Assembly (NCBI GenBank): GCA_004151065.3
Contig: NWUY0300022144.1
Location: 8,085 to 18,579, forward strand
DNA from: Larix sibirica
Lineage: Eukaryota; Streptophyta; Pinopsida; Pinales; Pinaceae
Direction: 5' to 3'
DNA: 10,495 nucleotides
Position numbers and translations under genes: made by a program. Shown one piece after another: positions 1 through 8,699 of the stretch (its first letter is position 1; every line of letters begins with the position of its first letter). A model generated the notes under the pieces. The model had not been told where the DNA came from and made no database searches. It saw nothing but the letters and a program-made list of their open reading frames with translations.

Positions 1-277
1 TCTCTCTATCTGTCTCGTCTCTTGTATCTGTATCATTGTGTATGCTTGCTTATAACATGTAATATATCTATGGTAACCTCATGAACCTTGGGACTACAAC
101 AATCCCCTATACCGTCCTAGTCAACGATTATACCAACAACATCACCACACTAGTGATATTTTACCCTCCAAGTAATTATTTTGCTAAAACCTTGTCCATT
201 TTTACATTCATATAAGCTGTAAAACATTTTTACCACTTCTATTATAACCCTAAAATCTCATCCAAATTTCACATGAA
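1..277. other. Non-coding leader upstream of the left broken ORF
   Basis: No open frame, RNA gene or repeat could be supported here. The first 35 bases are pyrimidine-rich and the rest is AT-rich with scattered stops on both strands. If the left element is built like the right one, this would be part of its pol-to-ORF spacer or 5' untranslated region. That is inference from layout only. Confidence 0.4.
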
Positions 278-2988
278 ATGGCATCCTCCTCCAAACTTAA
301 GCTGTTAAAGCCCATATTTTTGAGGGATGAACATATATACAACCATGATGCAGACATTTTCGATATGGTGGTCATGTCATCTAACCTTAATTGAAGCATT
401 CAAGAATCTAAATACTTAGCCATTGCTAGAAAACCCCTGCCATCTTTGGGATACCGATTTGGCCCGAGTCATCTATCCATGCAACATGTACTTCCCAGAA
501 TTCATCACTTGGTGTTCCCTTCGATGCTCCCGTAGTAAGTGGACCATAATTTCCACCGATTATTCCAAGACATTTTGACTTATAAGCACAGATGATATCC
601 ATAAAATGTTATGTTTTCTTGATTTCCTATCCCTGCAAACTCTCCTTGAACAACACTTGGACACACTCTACTAGGAATTGAAGCACTTTGAGAGATATCA
701 TTTTTTATATCAGCATCTAGAAAAAGGGATTTCAATCCCCAACTCCTTTCCTCCTTATGATACAATGTTTTTTTTCTAAGAATTCAAGGAAAATATATCC
801 CTAATCTGTACCATACTAGGGTATGACAATGATGATGTAGTGGAAAACGCCATTCTAGGATTCATAAATTGTCTAACACCTATTGTTGTGTGCATGCCCC
901 CAAAAATTGACCTCTCTAGTTACCTAGACCAAGAAATCCATACCCATTTGGAAGAACTGCCTACCATGGAGAAATTTAGATACCCTTCCTACATGTTTTA
1001 CATATAGTTACTCTACCATAATTATGAGCATTATAAAGGCCTAAATTTGAAATTTATTGTTGAGGCTGGAAATCAATTACCATTGTATGAATGGAAAGAC
1101 TTGATCCTCATGAAGCATGGAAACCTTAACTACATATATTTTGCTAACAAATTTCTAAGTATCACTTACACTCTGATGCGTGATTCCTCACCACCTAAAA
1201 TGTTTCCAGAGAATAAAAAAATCCCACAAATGAGCTCTGATATGAGGATAGGATATTGGTTCCTATATGAATACTTTATTGTACTAATAGTGTATTGTTT
1301 TGAGGAAGATCCATACAAGTTACCATCTTTTCACACACAAAGGGTTTTTTCCATGGAGTATGCTAAGCAAAGGTTCATCTCTAACCAAATGCACTTTATA
1401 CATTTGAAACATCAAAGAACTTTTATACTACCCAAGGAATTGGGACCTTTTCTAGTAAAAGGATTAAATGCCCTACAATATATGGAAGAATTCCTAAAAC
1501 AACTCAGTTTGAAAAATTTGAGAAGGGATCATGTGATCCTCATCACATTATTTCCTATCTGAGGATATCAAACAAAAATTCTCCATACGATTATGTGCCC
1601 AAGCCTGACTGGGATAGAATTGAAAATTTGGAGAGTTGGGAGCAGGTACTAGAAATTTAGAGTAGTGCAAAGGGTCAGGATGCCACAAGTTCATAGATAG
1701 GGGAAAATGGAAGACATGAAGAGCTCCAAAAAGATATGGAGATTTATGGGGTTGAGCAGGGACCCCAAAGAAAAAAGAAAAAATAGAAGAAGGAGAAGGG
1801 GAAAAGAAAGAAATGGTAGAGAAAGAGGGGAGTGATGAGATACCAAGGGAATTGACTTTGCAAGAGCCAAAAGAGTAGACCCAAGTAAGGAAACCAGTTT
1901 AGTAGATGTCCCCATTGACCAAGAATACCATTAAGGAGTTGGAGGATGAACTAAATGAGAAGGATGATTTGATTGAATAATTGGAGAGTGGAAGGGAGGA
2001 ATTAAAAATCCAAGTCTCCAAGTTACAAATGCATTTGCAAGGAGAAGAACTCTTGAGAGGAATCAAAAGAGTGTTGTGGGATAAAATTAGCACAAGAATT
2101 CCTCAGTATATGGGATCATTGTGATGTGATATAGGATGAAATAGAGATGGTCAAAAAAAATCGGGAGGAAAGAAAACGAGTAGAGAAAGAACTTGGGGAT
2201 AAACCCAAGGAATGAACATAAGTAGCGAATTATTTGAATAACAGGACTAAGAGGCAATTAGAGGAGTTGAATATTTCAAACAAAACTCACCTGATAAATT
2301 TTTCAAATCGTATGATCACCAAATAGACCTCATTGAACATGACCCAAAATAGAATAAAAGCCATAAATTTAGAGGTTTCCTCTTTCAAAGGGAGTTTCAA
2401 TTATGTCCTAAAGATGGGCCTGCCATATTTGTGAGATGGAAATGGATAAATGTACAAAAGAGAATAATGCAAGACCATATTGGAAAAAAAGAAAAATGAG
2501 AAATTAGACTTTGATGAATTCGAAGGAGTATTAGGTGGAGATGTGGTGATTGATAAATTGAAAGCTAAGTTTGAGATATGGATCAATCTGAAGAATATAC
2601 TAAGAAGGTTAACTCCTTTATCATATGTGAGAAAACTACTTATGTTGATATAGCATTAGATGATCTAACAATGAACCATTACCCTCTAGGAAAAGACTGA
2701 CACTTGGTAGCTGAATATCACAAGCTCATACTACCACCCTAAGGGAAGACACCTAGACAATCAACAAGGAATACTTGAGGGAAAAATTTAGGTTAACCAA
2801 GAAGGCATCCAAGTGGAAAGGCTAGTTAAGCATCCACATAACCAAGTCTGCAAGCCTTCATGCCACCAAAATAACAAGCTCCCATCCAAATGATGCAGTA
2901 GCTTTTAGGAAAGTAGCTGATGGACCAATTGGGCAGACAACTATATAGAAAATTGGCGATCCAATTGAAATTCTAGGTGGGAAAGTGA
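278..2988 (+). pseudogene. Decayed long ORF in the 3' part of a retroelement (about 900 codons)
   Basis: Family not recognised. The start is the ATG at 278 (Met-Ala-Ser-Ser-Ser-Lys). Coding-like frames can be followed to the TGA at 2986-2988, switching near 430-450, 1525-1550, 1770-1800, 2100 and 2575, with further stops inside the frames (for example four between 462 and 1046). The longest open piece is 1047-1562 (171 codons; the triplet at 1047 is TTG, so it is not a real start). The N-terminal 430 or so codons look globular, rich in aromatic residues, with Trp-Lys-Asp and Lys-Phe-Leu-Ser motifs. About 1640-2400 is Lys/Glu-rich with heptad-like Leu spacing (Ile-Lys-Glu-Leu-Glu-Asp-Glu-Leu), a probable coiled coil. 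The tail, 2800-2985, is rich in Gln, Met and Pro. No protease, RT, RNase H or integrase motif is seen. The stop lies inside the polypurine tract, so this is the last ORF before the 3' LTR. Confidence 0.6.
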
Positions 2989-2997
2989 GGGGAAAAA
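2975..2997 (+). other. Polypurine tract of the left element
   Basis: A 23-base run contains only purines apart from two T residues, and is followed directly by TGTGAGGCC. A purine tract just before a TG is the usual primer site for plus-strand DNA synthesis at the edge of a 3' LTR. The stop codon of the upstream ORF lies inside the tract. No second LTR is in view to confirm the boundary. Confidence 0.5.
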
Positions 2998-3170
2998 TGT
3001 GAGGCCAACCACCTCATCCCAAAGGTGCTAAAAATGGGTCAAGTAAGAAGAAGTAAAAGGACAAATGTTTATTCAGTTATAACAATATTTTTTAGCAAAT
3101 TTAAAGTGACAGAATTAAATATTGTTGAAAATCAATTGAAGACAACATAAAGAAGTTATTGTTATCTTGT

Positions 3171-3178
3171 TATATAAA
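3171..3178 (+). promoter_or_regulatory. TATA box of the left LTR
   Basis: TATATAAA lies about 175 bases inside the proposed LTR and about 200 bases upstream of AATAAA, which is a typical U3 position. In an AT-rich window such a string can occur by chance. The spacing to the polypurine tract and the poly(A) signal is what supports it. Confidence 0.45.
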
Positions 3179-3377
3179 GACCATTAAAGTTCATAATCAA
3201 GGGTTGAAAGTTTTGAGTGGGTCTCTGTAGCTATTGAGTCGATGTTCTTATTTTTGTATGCAAGATATTTTTTGAGCTTAAGATTTTGAAGTGTATCAAT
3301 GAAGTTTTCCTCTCTAATTTGTCTATCTTATTGTTTTCATATCAAGTCTGTATCAGTGTAAAATCTTCTGAGAAGAT

Positions 3378-3383
3378 AATAAA
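3378..3383 (+). promoter_or_regulatory. AATAAA polyadenylation signal of the left LTR
   Basis: A perfect AATAAA lies downstream of the TATA box in the proposed LTR, where R-region 3' end formation would be expected. The motif is short, so the support is positional. Confidence 0.4.
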
Positions 3384-3411
3384 GCATTCATCAATAATTT
3401 TGGACTACGTC

Positions 3412-3534
3412 TTGTTGACGCCCCTTTTGTTCACTGGAATAGGTTTGGGGTCAACATTAAGGACAATGATCGNTTGTTGACGCCCCTTTTGTTCACTGGA
3501 ATAGGTTCAGGGTCAACATTAAGGACAATGATCC
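3412..3534. repeat. 61-bp direct repeat flanking a single N (assembly join)
   Basis: 3412-3472 and 3474-3534 are the same 61-base sequence, each starting ttgttgacgcccctttt. They differ at two internal positions and at the last base. A lone N at 3473 separates them. The unit ends in the CA-terminal sequence of the right-hand LTR as read on the - strand. A near-duplicate on both sides of an N is the mark of two contig ends that overlap in a repeat but were not merged. Confidence 0.85.
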
Positions 3535-3638
3535 GATCTAGGAACTTCAAGGAACTCTGTGCAAGGGTTCCCCTATTTCCTAATCATTGAAAATGACCAC
3601 TTTCGATGGATTAAAGCCTCCATTGGTTTGGTTTAATT

Positions 3639-3644
3639 TTTATT
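3639..3644 (-). promoter_or_regulatory. AATAAA polyadenylation signal of the right LTR
   Basis: The + strand TTTATT at this position reads AATAAA on the - strand. It lies about 225 bases before the proposed LTR end and downstream of the ORF in the same orientation, as expected for LTR 3' end formation. Confidence 0.35.
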
Positions 3645-3728
3645 ATTCTCTTTAAGGGAGACTTAAGGTAAAATAAAGAGTTAATACTATGTAACCTAAC
3701 AGATAGATAAAGAAAATCAATATGTAGT

Positions 3729-3752
3729 TTCAGACAGAAACATCTGCCTGAA
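3729..3752 (-). other. Hairpin in the right LTR
   Basis: TTCAGACAGA (3729-3738) and TCTGCCTGAA (3743-3752) are inverted copies around a 4-base loop. The single non-complementary pair is A/C on the + strand but G/U in - strand RNA. The stem is therefore fully paired, 10 bp, only in the transcript sense of the right element. Confidence 0.6.
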
Positions 3753-4236
3753 GAAAAAAAATGAATACAATAGAAAGATAAATTCTCCTATAAAATTATT
3801 GATGAAGATCAACTAAAACATCCAATGATCAGATCAATTTTAACATAAAAAGATAGAGCATCTAAATTAATGAACAAAATAAAGGAGTTAGTGAATTATG
3901 AATTAACATATCAAAGTGTTATCAATCCAAAAAGAGCACCTCTGATTATCATGAATAATGAGAAAACATTCTTACTACCCTGCAATCATAAAACATCAAC
4001 AATGTGCACATTCTGATTGAAATCTTATGAATCTTAACATTCAAGATTGTAATAACTCAATTAAAAGCAAAGGAACATCATCAGAAAAATGAAACTTTAT
4101 CTTGATCCATGAGGAAACCAAATGCAGGCTATATCCATCTTCCATTAACAAGATTGCAAAAAATTATAATCAAGTCTTTTAGAGATAGATTCTCTAACAT
4201 GGATGACATAAAAAAATGCATTAGAGTTTACCCCAA

Positions 4237-4250
4237 CTTCCTCCTTTCTC
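4237..4250 (-). other. Polypurine tract of the right element
   Basis: Fourteen uninterrupted pyrimidines on the + strand read GAGAAAGGAGGAAG on the - strand, followed one base later by TG. It lies between the stop codon at 4318 and the proposed LTR, which is the normal place for the plus-strand primer. Confidence 0.45.
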
Positions 4251-4317
4251 AAAAAATAAATAAATACCATTACAAATCAAGCCATGGATCCACAAAAGGA
4301 TCCCAACTGTCCTATAT

Positions 4318-7300
4318 TTAAGGGATACAAGTATAATTCCCCTGATCTGGATTAGTTATATGATCCTTTAATGCAGCGTATACATCCAGCACATGGGAAA
4401 TATAATGATAATTCACATGCTCAATTTTTAGTTTGGCCCTGCACAAGTAAGATTTAATATCCTTGTTGTGTATCTTAGACCATGAATCTAGAAAAATCTA
4501 CAGGGTAACCTTCAATTGATTTGGAACTATAATGAAGGATCTTAAAAAGGGAGATGTCTAGTTGAGCAACATCACGTATGGATTGGATAGTTTTATCCCT
4601 CTGTTCATCCACCTCAACAACCCTCAATTTAACTGGCACCGAATCTACCAACTCAGCAAAACAAGAACCTCCATGCTCTCTAGATGATTATCTTTCAACA
4701 TCCATTGTATAGCACATATTTTTTCCCCTTTTCAATCATTTGAACAACTTCTTCACAAACAAGTCCCCAAGACCTGATGGAAATTCTGGTTCTCATTAGT
4801 TTCACCTGATCAAGTCAAGGAATAGTCCGCGGGATATTTTTCAAATGTGCCTGCCACTCACACAACTATTTATAAGATGAATGTGCTTTCTTTCTTCTAT
4901 CAACATGGTCATCCAAATGATCTGCCAAGTCATCAAAGGCATTAAAATCATCCTGAATTTCATTGAGACCCAAAAAATACCGTGTCTTTGTCTGCTTGAT
5001 CTTATTGTTGCAAGACATAACTTCATCTTTGAATTCTAGAATAGTCAATTTGAAAAAATCAGAGAAAGAAACATGTTTTATAGTTTTCTCTAGTTGAACT
5101 TTGAGGTCAACTAAAGAATTAGCTTGCTCCAACACCTTTTCTTAAACAATCTACTTGTGTTGTGTGAGTTGCTCTATTTGACTCTGAAAATCCTTTAGGA
5201 TAATTTTATGCTCAACTTTTAAATGTTCAATATGTTTTTCTAGAGTTAGTTGTAGGGAGTCTTTCTCTGCTTGAAGTGCCAAGTTTTTAGCCTTTTCATC
5301 TTCCAATGTAGCATTCAGAGTAGAGAAAGAATCAAAATTGTCTCCAGCAAAATCTCCCATGGAAGCAACAACATAAATTTCCTCCCTTTGAGGATCATCT
5401 GTGGCTTGTTTCCAAATAACCTGATTTGGTCCTGGCCCAACTTGAACTTGGTCCGAGGAAGCACTTTTTGGTGTTTTTTTCAATATGGTCTTCCTTCTTT
5501 TATTGAAGCAATAATCTCCTAAAACTACCACAGCTTCTTCACCAAAATATGTTGTTTCCTTTGTTGTAGAATTTAATAACCTAGTAGATGGAAAAATAGG
5601 AATAGTATGACTCACAGTGGAAGCCATAGATTATGATGGGCTTTGAGTGGTCAATGGATTAAGTGGAGAGGAAGAATACATGAAAGACAATGTGGAAGGA
5701 AGAGGTGTAGCATCTTGGGTGTTAGTTTGACATTGTGAAGAAGTCATATTTGGGATTGATGGAAGACCGGGATGAGTGTTTTGAGCAGTGGTCTGATCAA
5801 CTAGAGTATTCAATGTAGTGATAGTGGGTGGATCATAAATTTGTGTGGCTATTTCAGAATGGTTAGTTGTAGTAGTTGGAATATGAGGTGAACTAGATAC
5901 ATCTTGTTCCATAGGTTCAACTATAGTAGGTGTGTCTCACATAGTACTATCATGGGATTGGTGAGGTCTATTACCATTGACAACTTGAGTGGAGTTAAAA
6001 ACAGATGGTTGTGAGGGTTCTTGAATCACTAGTGTTAGATTAAATACCTATATAGGTTTATCCTTTTCTAAGTCAATGATTTCACTAGTTGAAGTGTGCA
6101 GATGGGGATTGACTACCAATTTAGCTGACTTCTCAATCTTAACATAAAGATCATAAATTATTTTAGAAACAAAGGAAGCATCATAAACAGATTGAGTGTG
6201 AATGGACGACTTACTTTGGAGAGATTGGGTATTATGTATGAGTAGGTTGAAGTTTTGGATAGGAGTGGTAGAAAGACCCTGTAACATAGGTTGCTTACCC
6301 TATTTTTTGTCCAACTCTGGTTGTGTGTTTGGATGAGGTACAACTAGTCTCAGGACTATGGCTTTGTTAGCAGCTTCTAAGGCTTCTCTAGAAGCATCAT
6401 GTTGTTGTTGGAAGAACCTGTTCCTGTCTTCCACTACTTTGACTTTTTGTTGTTGATGTGCTTCATGTACTAGACGCATTTTCCCTACATCGGGAAATTT
6501 TTCGAGAACTTCCTCAAAAGAATGAGAATTTTGATATATGAATTCATCAAGTTAGACTTCATGTACATAAGAATTTTTTATGTGGGATTGAATGAAATGT
6601 TCTTCTATAAGACCCTTTGAGTCATGCATTCTTTTTACTGTAAACCCTAACTTGAGCCGATCCATTTCCTTGGATAAGGTGATTCCATGGGTTACATTTG
6701 AAATGACCAGGTGTCCAATATAGAGTGGAAATTGGGGCCAGGCTCTCCTCTTTGAGGAATGACACTAGCCATGAACTCCCTCATACACAGCCTGATAGGC
6801 TACCTCTAAGAGCACCATTCTATCTGGGACAATCCTAGGAAGGAGGTGGATTGACTTGCTTCCCCAAATCCTCATATAAGTGAAATTTTATCCTACATAG
6901 AAATCCCCCATAGTGGAAATTAGGGAAATGACATCCTCAGAAATTCTAGGAGAAGCCCTTTTGAAAATGGCATAATAAGTTGCACTAATAAACTTGTCAC
7001 AAATGTCATAGATGTGGGGGGCGTAATTATCTTTCCATAAAATGGAACAATAGATATGAATGGGGGTTTCTCCCTGGTCCAATGCCAATTCATTGTAGCG
7101 TAGGAAAATGATGCACACATAATATCCATCATGTACGTTGACATAAAAATATTGGTTTCCATGACTGCTGGAGTTTTTTGTATTGTCGCAATGGCATCCT
7201 GAAATGTAACTAAAAATATTGGGCCCAATTGCAAATCTTACCTGTCATAGTGATGTAATGAGCTAGGGGAGCCCATTTCAGTTTGAAATACTAACAAGTC

Positions 7301-7814
7301 TCGTATCCATAGAATCAACAGAGTATAACGACTAGTAGTTTGGAGGGATCTCTAAGAACATATGTGCACAGGTCATCCATCCAGAACTTAAACAACACAT
7401 CAGGTTCATACTTTTCCTCAAATGCTTTGATGAAGTCTTGTGTGAGAAACTACTGGGGAGCATTTAGGTTATAAATATTGGAAAAAGTGTCAGGTTTGAA
7501 GGATGCATAGACGACCTGGTCAAAGTACATAAATTACTGGTTGGGATATCCGTGTAATCAATCATCCATTTAACTAAGTCTGTGAATGGAATTACCACAG
7601 GTGATGCAGTGATCGCATGCAATTGGGAATTACTAATATTTTAGTATAGTGGGACATCATCCTTGAACTCAGATAAGTCATCCCCTTCGAAAATTCTATA
7701 AATCCTTCACAAGTCAAGGAAGAGAGTGTCTGAAACTCTGGGATTTGTATCTAAATAGAACCCGAAGTTAGGGTCCTTTTTAGTCATGGCCTTGGACCTA
7801 GTTCTCTTTGCCAT
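4318..7814 (-). pseudogene. Decayed long ORF between pol and the 3' LTR (about 1,165 codons)
   Basis: Family not recognised. The start is the ATG at 7814, giving a basic N-terminus (Met-Ala-Lys-Arg-Thr-Arg-Ser-Lys) that resembles a nuclear localisation signal. The frame shifts near 7556, 7225 and 7150, each time in the same direction, which restores the original frame. It then runs in that one frame, broken only by stops, to about 4800. Two more shifts (about 4795 and 4495) lead to the TAA at 4318-4320. The layout is a globular N-terminal part (to about 6600), a Gln-rich helical stretch (about 6350-6480), a Thr/Ser/Pro-rich linker (5631-6050), a coiled coil with regular Leu spacing (about 5151-5350), a second helical block (4866-5135) and a C-terminal part (4318-4790). 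Stop-free pieces include 5151-5627 (158 codons) and 5631-5912. No signal peptide, membrane segment or pol motif is visible, so it is not evidently an envelope gene. Confidence 0.65.
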
Positions 7815-7830
7815 GTTGAAACAACTAAGA

Positions 7831-7908
7831 CTGCAAAAGCCAAAAGCTAATATAATTAATCCAAAAATTCCTCAAAAATATATCGGGATTGCAATAACCA
7901 AACCATAC
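7831..7908 (-). other. Candidate 78-bp intron just upstream of the right ORF
   Basis: On the - strand, TCAAAG is followed by GTATGG (from 7908) and the segment ends in GCTTTTGCAG (to 7831). A T-rich stretch and TTAATTA-like branch-site candidates lie inside. The 3' site is 16 bases upstream of the ATG at 7814. Both ends fit plant splice consensus and the length is near the plant minimum. Splicing here could produce a separate mRNA for the ORF, but the sequence alone cannot show that it is used. Confidence 0.35.
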
Positions 7909-8227
7909 CTTTGATTAATTTAGAAGATTAAGCAAGGAGAAAGAATCAAACACTAAATGCCAAACTACTGAGATATTTCAGCAAGAAGCTACTATGTTGT
8001 AATGGCCGAAAAAATTGAATTTTGGTTAGGTATGGATTAAGTCATATCACCATTAATTACACATTAATTACAATAATTGGAAAACTAAGAATGATAGTTA
8101 AGTTTTAAACCATTGATCAACCTGATTGGTCAACACACAATTCGAAACTTTTTGGTGTGTGCAGTGGAATATGGAATTGGATGCATAAGTAGATTGATGA
8201 TGTGGTGTCCTGCAAAATACAGGAGTA
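7909..8227. other. Non-coding spacer, no feature seen
   Basis: AT-rich and stop-rich on both strands. I see no repeat, RNA gene or coding trace. In the - strand reading it is the leader between the 84-bp repeat array and the candidate intron. Confidence 0.5.
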
Positions 8228-8699
8228 GGGAGTTAGGATGAAGTTTGGAATTTGATCATAAATATGCCAACTGTCGACTTCCACATTGATGATTACAAAA
8301 TAGTTGGGAGTTGGGAGTCGGGGTGAATAACTTGTAAGAAACCACAAACTTGATGACTGCTGACTTCTGCTGGTCATGGTGGTGAGAAGTCGGGAGTCAG
8401 GAGTCGGGGACAAGAAATAATATCAGCGTGAAATCCCGCTGACTACCTACTTCCACACTGAATTTATGTAAAAGTCGGGAGTTGGGAGTCAGAGTGAAAA
8501 ATTGAGATTGGACTAAACCATCCCGACTTCTGAGTTTCACATCTTTATTCACTTTAAGAAGTCGGGGTTGGGATTCATGGGAATAAATGTAATTAGAGAT
8601 CAACATGTATCAACTTCTGACTTCCGCAAAAATATTTTAAGCGGATAATTTGGGAGTCAGGAGACTTAAACCAATTTTGTTGAATTTAGCTTCGACTTC
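8228..8699. repeat. Diverged tandem array, period about 84 bp, about six units
   Basis: Two marker strings recur in phase. GGGAGTT/GGGAGTC-like blocks start at 8228, 8313, 8392, 8484, 8570 and 8652 (steps 85, 79, 92, 86, 82). GACTTC-like blocks start at 8276, 8362, 8441, 8525, 8619 and 8694 (steps 86, 79, 84, 94, 75). Each full unit holds a GACTTC block followed 30-45 bases later by its near inverse complement (GAAGTC or GGGAGTC), so each can fold as a hairpin. The short open frames on the - strand here (8117-8413, 8397-8606) are only the repeat read as protein. Confidence 0.8.

Larger units (their letters stand above)
278..3412 (+). mobile_element. Left LTR retroelement, 3' part
   Basis: Made up of the decayed long ORF, the polypurine tract and the LTR-like segment, all in + orientation. 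Its pol and 5' LTR would lie left of the window. Class is inferred from layout and from likeness to the right element, since no pol residue is seen here. Many stops and indels show it is dead. Confidence 0.5.
2998..3412 (+). repeat. Probable 3' LTR of the left element
   Basis: The segment starts with TG directly after the polypurine tract. It carries a TATA box (3171-3178) and, about 200 bases downstream, an AATAAA signal (3378-3383), in the order expected for U3, R and U5. The right edge is uncertain: a CA at about 3391-3392 could be the LTR end, or the LTR could reach the start of the next repeat at 3413. One frame stays open from 2989 to about 3147, but its composition does not suggest protein. 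Identity rests on layout, because the matching 5' LTR is outside the window. Confidence 0.45.
3413..4235 (-). repeat. Probable 3' LTR of the right element
   Basis: Read on the - strand, this begins with TGGGG after a polypurine tract and ends GGCGTCAACA, giving TG...CA ends. An AATAAA signal (3639-3644) and a strong hairpin (3729-3752) lie in its 3' half. It follows the stop of the right-hand ORF by about 80 bases. The length of about 0.8 kb includes the 61-bp duplication at the N. No clear TATA box was found, and the 5' LTR that would prove the boundaries is outside the window. Apart from these items I see nothing coding in 3535-4230; the short open frame on the + strand at 4109-4321 looks accidental. 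Confidence 0.45.

Noticed and set aside
580-765. 61-codon open frame on the - strand
   Set aside because: Antisense to the N-terminal part of the left broken ORF, whose + strand frame continues on both sides.
1691-2093. Open frames on the - strand (1691-1915, 1899-2093), Leu/Ser/Phe-rich
   Set aside because: They are the complement of the Lys/Glu-rich coiled-coil part of the + strand broken ORF, so their hydrophobic look is a by-product of purine-rich coding sequence.
2401-2586. 61-codon open frame on the - strand
   Set aside because: Antisense shadow of the + strand broken ORF; no start context or motif.
3286-3480. 64-codon open frame on the + strand running over the N
   Set aside because: Lies in the LTR-like segment and crosses the assembly gap; it cannot be trusted and has no motif.
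3535-4235. Introns suggested by several TTTTCAG or TTGCAG strings on the - strand
   Set aside because: No matching donor and exon pair with coding content could be found; in T-rich LTR sequence such strings are expected by chance.
4109-4321. 70-codon open frame on the + strand
   Set aside because: Lies across the proposed LTR and polypurine tract of the right element; no family likeness and ordinary length for chance in AT-rich DNA.
5271-5522. 83-codon open frame on the + strand
   Set aside because: Antisense to the 158-codon open part of the right-hand ORF, which has the more protein-like, Leu-spaced composition.
6920-7234. 104-codon open frame on the - strand
   Set aside because: Only its first part (about 7150-7234) belongs to the decayed ORF; below 7150 the protein-like frame is the one read at 6888-7118, so most of it is a shadow frame.
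8117-8606. Open frames on the - strand with repeated Pro-Asp-Ser-Arg-Leu-Leu words
   Set aside because: They are the 84-bp tandem repeat read as protein; the period is not a multiple of three throughout and stops intervene.
8228-8699. CRISPR array
   Set aside because: Units are diverged throughout with no short exact repeat and unique spacers of fixed size, and the sequence looks plant nuclear.
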